Shown here one piece after another: positions 26,545 to 35,434 of a DNA stretch of 64,000 bases; positions within the stretch are counted from its first letter, which is position 1; each line of letters starts with the position of its first letter. Source of the DNA: Dryococelus australis (taxonomy: Eukaryota; Arthropoda; Insecta; Phasmatodea; Phasmatidae); NCBI GenBank assembly GCA_029891345.1, contig CM057009.1, positions 295,369,966 through 295,433,965 of the forward strand, read 5' to 3'. A model generated the notes under the pieces. That model saw nothing but the letters and a program-made list of their open reading frames with translations, did not search any database and was not told the origin of the DNA. The position numbers and the translations under genes were made by a program.

Positions 26545-27250
26545 TCACAGAGCATCGATCAATTGAGTGAGGACGGATTTCCAAATTGACTTTAGTACAG
26601 CTTTGTAAACTGAGTCACTCACATCCAGGAGCGTGTCGGTTGCCTCCGGAAACAGCCAATACACCGCATCATCGGTGCTGAGGTCAGGCTCAGATGTTTT
26701 TCGATGTTTACCCATCTGGGAGGAGCTGGGTTCGGGTACAGTCTTGCGTTTGGAGCAGGGTCTCTGAGAGGCTGCTCGTTGATTGAAGGTGTCAGGTTGC
26801 TGTACTGCGGTCGCTAAGACTACCAACTCCGACGTAGATGGATCTGCGATGGCGGCCTTAGAGGTATGCAGATACAATTATGATGATGCACAATTCGGCG
26901 AATGCAGGGGTGATTTCTCTCGACATTTTCCAGCAGCTATCACGTCGTCAGGTGAGCACAGAAGTTTGGTGTCTTCACGCATGTAAAAATCACAACACTT
27001 GCCGTAGCCTGGGGGTACAGTAGCTCACCTGCTGGCAAGGCTCAAACGAGTCGGGATTTTCAGCACTGATCCAGTGCAAATTTCCGTCGCACACCTCTTC
27101 ATACTCCTTGAGCTTGCTACCGAACCAGTAACTATAGTCAATGCAACTTAGTCCAGGTTTTAAGTAATGATACGTTCTTGCTGGATGGAAGCCTGCTATG
27201 TTGTCTGTCTGCCTCACACTGGATGCTCGATGACAGTGCGGGTCTGTATT
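26545..27250 (-). CDS. Unrecognised two-exon gene of the foldback-like cassette
   Basis: Exon 1 is open from 27250 to 27029 and exon 2 from 26856 to 26545 (TGA). A canonical donor, CAG|GTGAGC, ends exon 1 and an acceptor, CTCTAAG|GCC, opens exon 2. The 172-bp intron contains stops, and splicing keeps the frame at phase 0. Exon 1 is rich in Tyr and Trp (HYLKPGLSCIDYSYWFGS). Exon 2 has basic clusters (CSKRK, GKHRK) that could be nuclear signals, then an acidic stretch and an amphipathic C-terminus. No ATG lies at the start of the long frame; an ATA in good initiation context at about 27200 suggests start loss. Unspliced, an ATG at 26982 opens another reading that meets a TAA at 26880. No family is recognised. 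Confidence 0.5.
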
Positions 27251-27255
27251 TTATA
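27247..27255 (-). promoter_or_regulatory. TATA box upstream of the two-exon gene
   Basis: On the minus strand CCTATAAAATACAG. About 25-30 bases downstream lies 'actgtcatcgagc', an initiator-like TCA. It is placed correctly for the two-exon gene at 27250-26545. Confidence 0.5.
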
Positions 27256-27351
27256 GGACCGGTTACAAAATGGCGACATTGCCACCATCTTGGAAGTTGG
27301 TCATGACGTCGTTCACGATCTCGGCAAGCAGTAACAGGAACATTGAGACTC

Positions 27352-27473
27352 TCTCACCAAAAAAAAAAAAAAAAGGCAACGAAACATTTACTTTTGATGC
27401 AGGTAATTACGCCTTCCATTTCCACATTTTCTATGTCGTCGTTAGATGACGCACACGAGTGCTCTGAATCCAT
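27352..27473 (-). CDS. Small acidic open frame, possible exon start
   Basis: ATG at 27473 opens an acidic, Ser/Asp/Glu-rich reading (MDSEHSCASSNDDIENVEME). It runs into the 16-base homopolymer at 27359-27374 and stops soon after. The homopolymer makes length change likely, so the true extent is unclear. It could be an N-terminal exon of the cassette or chance. Confidence 0.2.
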
Positions 27474-27851
27474 GCCACTGCTCGGTCAATTACATACATA
27501 TAACAGAACATGTGCCCGTTTCATTTACATACCGCACTTGCGAGAAACAGTATTTGATGTATTGAAGTTAGCACTACGTAACAATTCGTCTCTGTACACA
27601 GACCACAAATGTGATGCACAGGGCGTGTCTAATGTCGGCATCCATCCCCCCCTTTCTTTTCTAAGATTCCTTTTGTGTCATACCGTTACAGATTTTGGCA
27701 ATTTCGTCCGGCCAAGGCGAACTGCAAAATTAAACGTAGCACTTTTCATCTTCACATAGGAAGTTAGCTAATAGTTGGGAGGTGTGTTGCGGCGAAAATA
27801 TATTCCACCTGAGCCAGAAATGAATATTACCATTGCGCATTTCAAAATAAG

Positions 27852-28127
27852 TCAAACTGTTAACATCACCACACTCATTTTAAAAATAGATGTCATATTC
27901 TGCACACAGTTCACTGGTAAAGACTTAATCATATCACGAATTAGGATGGAACATGCAGCGGTCGACATCTTCCTCTGGGCGAGGATCTGAAAGCACGTAA
28001 ATTTCCTCTCCTTCAGATCCGCTGTAGTCATCGACTTCGAACTGGTACTCTGTTGGCTGTAGCGGCTGGTAGCAATGAGACTAGTAAACTTCTTGCAACC
28101 ACACAGCATATGCTGACTGGAAGACAT
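27852..28127 (-). CDS. Unrecognised cassette ORF behind a TATA box
   Basis: ATG at 28127 lies about 50 bases downstream of a TATATAAG box and opens a 91-codon frame rich in Ser, Lys and Cys. From about 28080 the overlapping frame looks more protein-like: it is acidic (FEVDDYSGSEGEEIYVL) and ends near 27906. A single-base indel after the first 15 or so codons would join the promoter-proximal ATG to that acidic frame. So the gene is either the 91-codon frame or a frameshifted acidic protein. No family recognised. Confidence 0.35.
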   Translation of the reverse strand: MSSSQHMLCGCKKFTSLIATSRYSQQSTSSKSMTTADLKERKFTCFQILAQRKMSTAACSILIRDMIKSLPVNCVQNMTSIFKMSVVMLTV

Positions 28128-28173
28128 GCTTGCTGGTGAGGCCGAGAACAGGCGATCAAGCCGGCTGCCGCTG

Positions 28174-28182
28174 CTTATATAG
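28174..28182 (-). promoter_or_regulatory. TATA box of the cassette
   Basis: Minus strand GCTATATAAGC within GC-rich DNA. The predicted start site near 28150 would leave a leader of about 20-25 bases before the ATG at 28127. Confidence 0.55.
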
Positions 28183-28210
28183 CCAAAGGCTTTTTAAGTT
28201 GGCTGCCGGC

Positions 28211-28536
28211 TCACGACGTCGTTGCTAGATAGGCGTCACACGTGAGTGCTGAGCACAAGGTCAGCCATGCCATCTTCCCACTGTCCAGGATGGCGGAGTG
28301 CTTCTCGCCATTACAATGCACCATCCATCTAATTGCATCATGGCGACCGTCTTTAGCTCGTAACTGATAGTTCCTGCACCCCAAACTTGACTCCGCGATT
28401 CTTCTTCCGCACGTGATATCCGCTAACTTGTAGTGACAGTCATCGATGCCTATAGCAAATTCGCCTGGGCCAGGCTGGTCTAGACGAAGAATGCATGCGT
28501 TGTCACCGAGGCCTTAGGTTTGGAAATATGCGACAT
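28211..28536 (-). CDS. Unrecognised Cys-containing cassette protein, one frameshift after the start
   Basis: A 100-codon open frame runs from 28513 to the TGA at 28211. It has clear coding character and seven cysteines plus four histidines (DDCHYKLADITCGRR, WMVHCNGEKH and TLCSALTCDAY are landmarks), so metal binding is possible. It has no ATG at its start. An ATG at 28536 opens an adjoining frame (MSHISKPK) and a one-base shift near 28514 would connect them; alternatively 'ccaaacctaag' at 28515 is a splice acceptor. It ends just upstream of the TATA box for the next gene. No family recognised. Confidence 0.45.
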
Positions 28537-28659
28537 GGAAGCTCTCTGGTGGTAGATGGAAAATAAATAACTAAATCACACTATAGTGTCCAATAATAGA
28601 AAAGAAAAAAAATGCGTTAAAGCTGTAATTTCGTGGTCAATGTACAGATACGATTGAGG

Positions 28660-30249
28660 GATATGTGTGGAGTGCAATGATTAATTATTTGCGACGTGGA
28701 GGGGTTAGGTTTTGGTAGTGTAGGGGTGAGAATGGAAGAGGGTCTAATTTTATATTAACGTTTTGAAGATTTTTTTTTGTTGCTATTTTGTCGATTTTGT
28801 TAATGATGGTGCTGCTTGTCGAGAAAAAAAGAGGGGCACACAGTTTGTTGGTTAGGGTGAGTGTGAGGTTAACATTATATGTTCCTGGATTATTTTTATG
28901 ATTTTTTTAAAATTGGGGGTGGGGTTTCATTGGGGCCAATGCTAAGGTTGTCAACATTCAACATAGGGGTCGGAGTCAGAAACGTAATATGTTCGTCGAT
29001 CTTTACAAGTGTTTCTTGAATTTTTCGCTTTTTACTCGATTTTTGTTTTCAAGGTCATTGAGGTCAAGATCAAAGATACCGGCATCCAATATGACTGTCG
29101 GTGATGTAATGTTGTCCAAAACATCTATTAGTTTATTTCGATATTTGGCAATTTTTTTTCTCGGTTCGTGTTTAAGGTCATTGATGTCAAGGCAATGCCA
29201 CCTGCATTCAACATGGGTGTTGAAAACAGTGATGTAATGTTTTTCAAAACTTTTATTAGTTAATTTCGATTTTTACAATTTGTTCTCGGTTTTTCGAGTC
29301 CAAGTTCATTGTGGTTAAGGTCATGGTCACAGGCATCGAACATGGGTGTCGGAGTGAGTGATGTAATAGGTTCCTAAACTTTTATTAGTTTCTTTCGATT
29401 TTTTACAATATTTTTTCTTGATTTTACAGTTTCAAGGACATTGTGGTCGATGTCAGGGGTCACCAGAATCCAGTATGGATGTCTGAGTCATTGGTGGTGT
29501 AATATGTTCCTAAACCCTTATTAGTGTCTTTCGACAATTTTTATGATCGATTGGGAGAAGGTGGGTTGAGAGGGATGGGGTGAGGTTTTTGGGAGGAGTT
29601 TGATGTAAACAGTATTTTTTTCTTCAAATATTTAGAATTTTTTTCTCGATTATTTGAGTCTTTTTGTCAATATTTATAATAATTGCTTGGGGGTGTGGTG
29701 AGGGCGGTGAGATGAGTGTGAGGTTAACATGACACGTTTATCGATTTCTAGGTATATTTTCTGTGATTTTCTAAAATAATAATTGCCAGTGGGTGGTTAG
29801 TTGGTGATGGGGTCAGGTGAGGGTGAAGAGGGGTGTTTGGTGATGGGGAGGGGTTGAGGTAACGGGGTGTGGACGTGGTTGGTGCGTTATGTTTAAGCCG
29901 GCGGAGGGGGCCAGGTCCGCTCATTCTTCCCGATCCACTGGACCTGGCTCGGAGTCTCGAATCCTACTCTGCTGCTCTGAGAATTAAGAGACTCGCTCCG
30001 ATAAGGGTCTCTAATCCTCTTGCTCGACTGAGGATTAGTCGTCTCTTTGTTTGAGGATCTTCAAATCCGGTTTTCTCATTTATCCATTTTTTTTCTCTAT
30101 TTTTTCGTTAAAAGACTAAATTTTCTAAATATAATAATTAATTTAAGAAGTGATTTTTTATTAGAAACAGGAAATTTTTCCTATTAAATGGCCGTCCCAG
30201 GCCGCCTAGACAACCTATGGTGGCTGGTGGCTCCTGGCCCCTAATGCAC
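28660..30249 (-). repeat. Right long inverted terminal region
   Basis: Contains at least four ~128-bp tandem units marked by 'gtaatrtgttc' plus 'cttttattagt', at 28984, 29106, 29235, 29363 and 29499, with 'caaggtcattgaggtcaag' in between. Outward, G-rich blocks and 'ttgctcgactgagga' are the complement of the left arm. The T-rich frames inside are not genes. Confidence 0.65.
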
Positions 30250-30365
30250 GATACCGGCACATCGTTCTCTTTTTATATATACTAAAATGTATTTTTTAAA
30301 AAAATCGGAAGCGAAGGGAAATTCAATTACAATTTTCCAAACATCGTTTTATGTTATCAGGATCT

Positions 30366-30653
30366 TCAGCGTAGGGGCAAACTCTCATTAATCTCCCCTG
30401 TAATGAAATTTACATTCTTGACCACCCTCTTGCAGACCGCTTTGAGGCCGTCAGGAATTATGAACTCGTATCGCTGGTTTATTGGGCAGTACACCTTATT
30501 TGAAAAAAATTGGCACAATAGTTGCAACTGCCCAGGACGCGCCGTTTTCGTGTAAAACGTACACAAATCTTCGGCTGCAGTGATACGGTGCCTATTAATT
30601 AGACAATACTCCGAACACGCGTGTGTGGTAATTTTACTGTACCTACTGCAAAG
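30366..30653 (-). CDS. Candidate terminal exon of an unrecognised gene
   Basis: A 95-codon open frame ends in TGA at 30366. It has strong protein-like composition (YCPINQRYEFIIPDG, CKRVVKNVNFITGEINE). There is no initiating ATG, but 'ttgactttgcag' at about 30646 is a good splice acceptor, so this reads as a last exon entered at phase 1. It lies just outside the foldback-like element, on the same strand as its cassette. A host gene or a further repeat are both possible. No clear polyadenylation signal was seen. Confidence 0.4.
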   Translation of the reverse strand, partial: LCSRYSKITTHACSEYCLINRHRITAAEDLCTFYTKTARPGQLQLLCQFFSNKVYCPINQRYEFIIPDGLKAVCKRVVKNVNFITGEINESLPLR

Positions 30654-30788
30654 TCAATGGCGGAATACATTTCCACCACTTACTGTAAACAACATAAAGG
30701 CCTGCTACACATTAATGAGCTTAAAGTACTGAAAATGCCGAATGTTTCTGATTAAAGACAGCATGCGATTTCCTGCAGGAAGTGTTTG

Positions 30789-31178
30789 TATAGTCTATTC
30801 GCGGTTTCTTAACGCGTTTAGTTATTTCCAACATATACCATATATCACAAGCGTTTTATACTTGTGTTCATAAAAGCTACTTTTTTTTGGTGTTAAATTG
30901 AAATTATATTCATATTTTATCTATGAATTATAATGCTTTATTTATAAATAATTTGAATTAAAAAGAGTGAGAAAACGTGTGTGTTGGTAATGCTTAGTAA
31001 GAAATAGTTCTTATAGAAAATACTGTTACACTGAGTGCGCACGAATGCGGTGCACTGTCCCTCTGGTGTAATTTTCCAGACTTAGTTAAGCTTAGTTTGT
31101 ACGAGGCGGAGGAATATCCTGGAAGTGGAACTTTAGCGGGGCTTCAGAAAAGTTTTATGTAATCGTGAATGGATTATA
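30789..31178 (+). mobile_element. MITE family D copy
   Basis: Terminal inverted repeats begin TATAGTCTATTCGCGGTTTC and end with the complement of TATAATCCATTCACG. Internal landmarks are 'gcgttttatacttgtgttca' near one end and 'actgagtgcgcacgaatgcg', 'taattttccagacttagtta' and 'gaggcggaggaatatcctgg' near the other. About 390 bp, non-coding. It is the clearest full copy of a family that is repeatedly used as a landing site by other elements here. Confidence 0.75.
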
Positions 31179-32124
31179 TTGCCTACGCGCCTGGAACTGC
31201 GTCGCTGCCACTGAAAGTTTGTGTGCGTTTTACAAGAAAACGGTGGATCCTTGGCAGTTTGCAACAAGAGGACCACTTTTGTTAGCTAGACCATACTGCT
31301 CAGTAAACCAGAATCAGTAGTTTGTAATTCCTGGCGGTGAAAAGTTGCCATCAAGAAAAGTGTTGCCATCCCTGCGTGAGGAGGTATTCATAAAAAAAAA
31401 TCCTCCTAGTCTAAAGATCTTGATATCACATAACAATGTTCGGAGAACTGTAGTTTGATTTCACTTGTTTTCCAAATTTCTACAAAAATACATTTCAGAA
31501 TTCCAATTTTTATGGTGTCACATCTCTCTTAATATTCAAGTTAGGTGAAAGTGTCGTGTATATTTCACACTTCTTTTTGCGTAAATGATCTCTTCACGAA
31601 ACTTGTTGGTCGAATTCCCGCTCCATCCTGTGTAAACCATTTATGGTGACCATCAATTTACGCATTAATATTGCAAGTAGTCGAATTCAAAATTCACCTG
31701 ATCAAGTTAAATATTTTAATATACCTTGCGTGGTACACTATTTCGCGAAAATCAGGCGAACTTCGTCATTGCTCTGTTGATGAAACACAAACATACAGAC
31801 CTTTAAATAATTGTATAAATATTTACACTAAAACGCGCGTTATTGTGGCCAATATATTTTTACCTAACCTAATGATTACTTTAAAATAAGTTCATTTTTC
31901 GGTAAACTAAATCACGCCTACAGATAACAGATTTTCGGGAAAAGCTTTGATGGCTAGTTGAATTTCAAAAACCGGGCCACCCTAACCCGAAGCACACGTT
32001 TTCGATACTGAAATGACGTAACTGAAATTGACGCAGTCAAGTTTGAAAAGTATAGTCCAATCGCGCTACCTTCACATTTTCGAATCAAATTTTTTAAAAA
32101 TATCCCCCACGCATGACGCGTTAC
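31179..32124. other. Gene-free stretch
   Basis: No gene or known repeat with clear ends. The short frames are AT-rich. Confidence 0.4.
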
Positions 32125-32725
32125 GTTGTTTCTAAATATACAATATACAAAAAGCGTTTTGTACTTCTGATGACATAACAGCATGTTATTATATGTTGAA
32201 TGAACTTTTGCTTACATTTCTTCTCTAGGTTATAGTATTTAAATTATAAATGTTACGGACAAAAATACAGAGAATGTAGATGTGTTGTTAAAACCTAATA
32301 TTAATGGTTCAATTGCAAAATATTGTTAAAAAGATTGCTTACGAATGCGGTGCGTTGTCCCTTTGGCAAACTCAGCTAAGCCACAGAGTACGTAAGAACA
32401 CGAAAGTGAAATAGCCACTTGCATGACGAACTAGAGAATCACACGCCAGCATAATGGCGTCACGCTCAGCGAAATGTTGGGACGCCATTCGCCAATCAGC
32501 GCCTCGTAAGCTAATAGCCAACTGGAAACTCGGGGCAAATAGGGAACAATTCGCAGTATGCAGTAGCCAATCAGCGACAAGGCCCGTACCCAGCCAGTCA
32601 GGGAGTGGGCACGTCCACATCAGAGAAACTGCCACGCCATTTCGCCTCTGTATTTACTCTGTGGTTTCAGCTGTATTGACACGAGGAAGAGAGCAGGATT
32701 TAAGAAATGTTATAAGAAAGCATGG
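32125..32725 (+). mobile_element. MITE family D copy, interrupted by family C
   Basis: Left part has 'aaaagcgttttgtacttctg' and, near its end, 'ttacgaatgcggtgcgttgt'. After the family C insertion at 32380-32666 the D text resumes with 'cagctgtattgacacgagga', matching 'aagctatgctatcatgagg' of the copy at 43080. The outer ends are decayed. Confidence 0.6.
32380..32666 (+). mobile_element. MITE family C copy nested in family D
   Basis: Ends GCCACAGAGTACGT and TACTCTGTGGT are inverted. Target duplication TCAGCTAA (32372-32379) / TCAGCTGT (32667-32674), six of eight identical. It holds two 'gccaatcagcg' boxes. The break in the host D element at this point confirms the ends. Confidence 0.8.
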
Positions 32726-33210
32726 CTGGACTTTGGTTGGCACGATGGCTCAACGAAGAAAGGAAGTGGCGATGTGTACGTGGGATAGTGAAGTCTAGAC
32801 TGTGCGTGAAACTCTTCCCGACAAGCAGGTTTCCATAGCTGTCTCCCATCGCAGCTCCTGTACATTGTCATGCGTGGTTCAACAACTTCACTACCACTTC
32901 AGACTTGCCTACTATTTCATATTTCCCTATTAGACACACTACCAACTCTGATCCAAAGGAAATGGCCATGAAAATTTGTTATAAAAAAAACAGAATGGTT
33001 TTATGTAATATATGTAATGTGTGCAAATCATCACTCAGAATTTTCTATAAACATAGTATGTTACAGCAATGTATCAGCTGCAACTAGTGTCATAATTCAA
33101 GGCCATTTTAAGAGTCTAATGGGATCGTCTTTGAAACAGGACACACCAGCACACACTGGAAGAAAATAACACTGCACGCATCTCGACAAGCGCCACTTCC
33201 ACAACTGCGC

Positions 33211-33624
33211 TAAAGTCTATTCAGGATGACTTCGAGCTTTTCTAAAGCCGTGTTTAAGTTCTACTTTCAGAATAGTCCTACGCTCCATGCAAACAGAGCT
33301 CAACTAGGCCAAGGGAATTTCACCAAAAGGTCAACGCACCCGAATCGTGAGCACTCAATTTCATAGTATTTCGCATAAAAACTATTTCTTACAACATGCA
33401 TTGCCAATAACCTTTATTCTCAATGTTAAAGATAAATAAAATATTATTATTTTTAAATAAAATATAAGTTAAAGTTCCATTTAACATAAAATCTTTTATA
33501 TTAATACAAGTATAAAACGCTCGTGATAAATTACATATTTAAGAAACAACCAAGCACGTCATTCATAGGTTATTTTTCAAAGGTTTGGCTTAAAAAGTGC
33601 GAAGAAACCGCGAATATACTATAG
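33211..33624 (-). mobile_element. MITE family D copy, reverse orientation
   Basis: Begins 'taaagtctattcaggatgac' and ends 'gaaaccgcgaatatactata'. The D internal words appear as complements ('caaaaggtcaacgcacccga', 'aagtataaaacgctcgtg'). Complete, about 414 bp. Confidence 0.75.
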
Positions 33625-33663
33625 TAGACGAATGCCACCTGTCGGCGTCAGTTGTAACTATCT

Positions 33664-33920
33664 GTGAGTGAGTGAAGTGAAGAGATTTAGGCTGCTCTTA
33701 CAGCGAGGTCTTGAGAGCCGATGAAAGTGATTGAAGTGAATATGGAGCAGTGCCGGAATGAAGAAGCGGGGGAAGCCGGAGATCCCCGAGAAAACCCGCC
33801 GACCAACGCCATCGTCCGGCACGATTCCCACTTGTGAAAGTCCGGCGACCCGGCCGGGGATTGAGCCCGGTTCGCCTTGGTGGGAGGCGAGCGTGCTAAT
33901 CGCTCAGCCACCGTGGCCCC
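33664..33920 (-). mobile_element. tRNA-derived SINE family A, copy 1
   Basis: On the minus strand the head is 'ggggccacggtggctgagcg', followed by a B-box region around 'gaaccgggctcaatccccgg'. The body contains 'gggaatcgtgccggacgat' and 'tcggctctcaagacctcg'. Diverged in the A-box. The open frames on both strands within it are by-products. Confidence 0.8.
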
Positions 33921-34634
33921 ACTGTACCTCTCTGTGGCCACTGTGTTAGCATCTGAGTAGACGTGCCTGTAGTCACGGAAGTGATAAATTACTGAAAAAT
34001 GTGTCTATTGATATTAAGTTTATTTTAGAAGTCTGATACATGACGTCCCGCCCTAGCTCCAAACGGGATAAATATTTTAGCCCCATGATATGGTAAATCC
34101 CGTACAAAAAGTGGCAGTTAGCAGCCTTAACGCCTCCGAAACAAAGAAAATTCTCGTCGCCTTGACTTCGAGATCAACGACCGTCATTGACGGCTATAAT
34201 TTATAAAAATGCAAACATGCGAAAAATGTATTCATTTGCTTTTGATTCGGTACCTTTTTTTTTTTACTTTGAAGAATTTCAGGTATTTATTTTATATCAT
34301 CCACCGTCTTCATTCACAAATGAAAATTACTCGTCACCGTGTACATTACGTTAACACAGAAACTAACGTCACAAACACGCGGTGTCTATGAACGACTCTT
34401 GTAATGAAGTTATGTGATTGAATAAACTATCTTTTTGGAAAGTCGCCGTTGCAAAGCTTTGTTGTGTGACACACTGAACTTACGATATTGTAATGTGTAA
34501 GTTTGTTTTCGTTAATTATACTGCAGAAATGTTTGTAGAATTACCAACCTTTGTAAAAATGCAGTAATATGTTTTGTAAGTTTACAAGAGCGGTATTTGT
34601 AACACACATAGAAAATAAGGTTTGCACTAACCAG

Positions 34635-34892
34635 CGAGTGAAGAGACTTGGGCCGCTTTAAACATCGTGGTCTTGAGAGCCGATGGGGGTGAAGCGAGGT
34701 AAGTAAGGAACAGCGCCCGAATGAAAGGGCGGTGGAAACGGGAGATCCCTGAGAAAACCCGCCGACATCCCGCGGCATCGTCCGGCACGATTCCCACATG
34801 CGAGAATCCGGGAGCGACCCCGTTGGGAATCGAACCCGGTTCGCCTAGGTGGGAGGCGAGTAGTCTAACCACTACACCGCCACGGCCCCGGA
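34635..34892 (-). mobile_element. tRNA-derived SINE family A, copy 2, with target duplication
   Basis: Minus-strand head 'gtggcggtgtagtggttaga' (A-box), then 'gaaccgggttcgattccc' (near-perfect B-box) and the family body. A perfect 9-bp duplication ACTAACCAG flanks it (34626-34634 and 34893-34901). This is the best preserved copy and suits a tRNA-Val or tRNA-Gly-like origin. Confidence 0.92.
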
Positions 34893-35193
34893 ACTAACCA
34901 GGGATGAGTTGAAGCAGTGAAGAAAAAATTACAAACTAATACTTTCTGACGGAAATATTTCGTTTCAAACAAATGTTTTCGAATGACTTGCTACTTACTG
35001 ATTATTATTATTAACCCTTTCGGACCCACTACACTTAATGTACGTAATGTACACATTTGTGTGCACTGAGTCAGAATGGGTTAAGTTTAGAACGCATATA
35101 TAAAATTTATTATTATTTGCAACACTTCAGAATTTTAATTGAATCAGGTATGAAAGTGTTAATAAAACCTTTATAGTGGTAAGATGTAATGAT

Positions 35194-35434
35194 TAGAGAC
35201 CTGGAAAATTCGCGAATTCAATGACCTGTAGGCTAGATTCTACAGTCTTATACACAAATATGACGATATTGACTGCACATTTGTTGTCTGCTGTCACAGT
35301 GGAAAGCGACAATTGGACACCGTTCTCCAGAAGGTGTCAAACACCGCATGGACCAATGGCTACAGTTATATAAACGCATGTGTTTCGAATTCTAGCCTGT
35401 CCCAAATTTAATTAGCGAATTCTTCAAGATCCTA
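35194..35434 (-). mobile_element. hAT-type MITE family 1 copy
   Basis: Begins TAGAGACCTGGAAAATTCGCG and ends in the complement around 'gcgaattcttcaagatccta'. Flanking octamers GTAATGAT and CTAACGAT agree at six of eight positions. 241 bp, non-coding. Confidence 0.85.

Larger units (their letters stand above)
24146..30249 (-). mobile_element. Foldback-like element with long repeat-built inverted ends and a gene cassette
   Basis: Two long inverted terminal regions face each other: about 24146-25120 and about 28660-30249. Paired words include 'tcctcagtcgagcaa' (24326) with its complement at 30020-30034, and 'ccactggcaattatt' (24537) with its complement at 29777. The arms contain ~128-bp tandem units, two or so in the left and four or more in the right, which explains their unequal length. 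A 9-bp duplication is possible: GATATCAGC (24137-24145) and GATACCGGC (30250-30258), each one base from the MITE target GATATCGGC. The centre carries minus-strand genes. Long, tandem-built ends and 9-bp duplications are known for FB-type foldback elements. Identity with any named family is not claimed. Confidence 0.65.

Noticed and set aside
27343-27759. 138-codon plus-strand frame opposite the cassette genes
   Set aside because: It starts without ATG through a homopolymer of A and opposes the strand carrying promoters and splice signals; a coding role cannot be excluded but has no support.
28989-29237. 82-codon plus-strand frame
   Set aside because: It is T-rich sequence inside the tandem units of the right inverted arm.
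33687-34872. Pro/Arg/Gly-rich frames on both strands
   Set aside because: They are translations of the tRNA-derived SINE and recur at 39520, 41394, 48758 and 51886.
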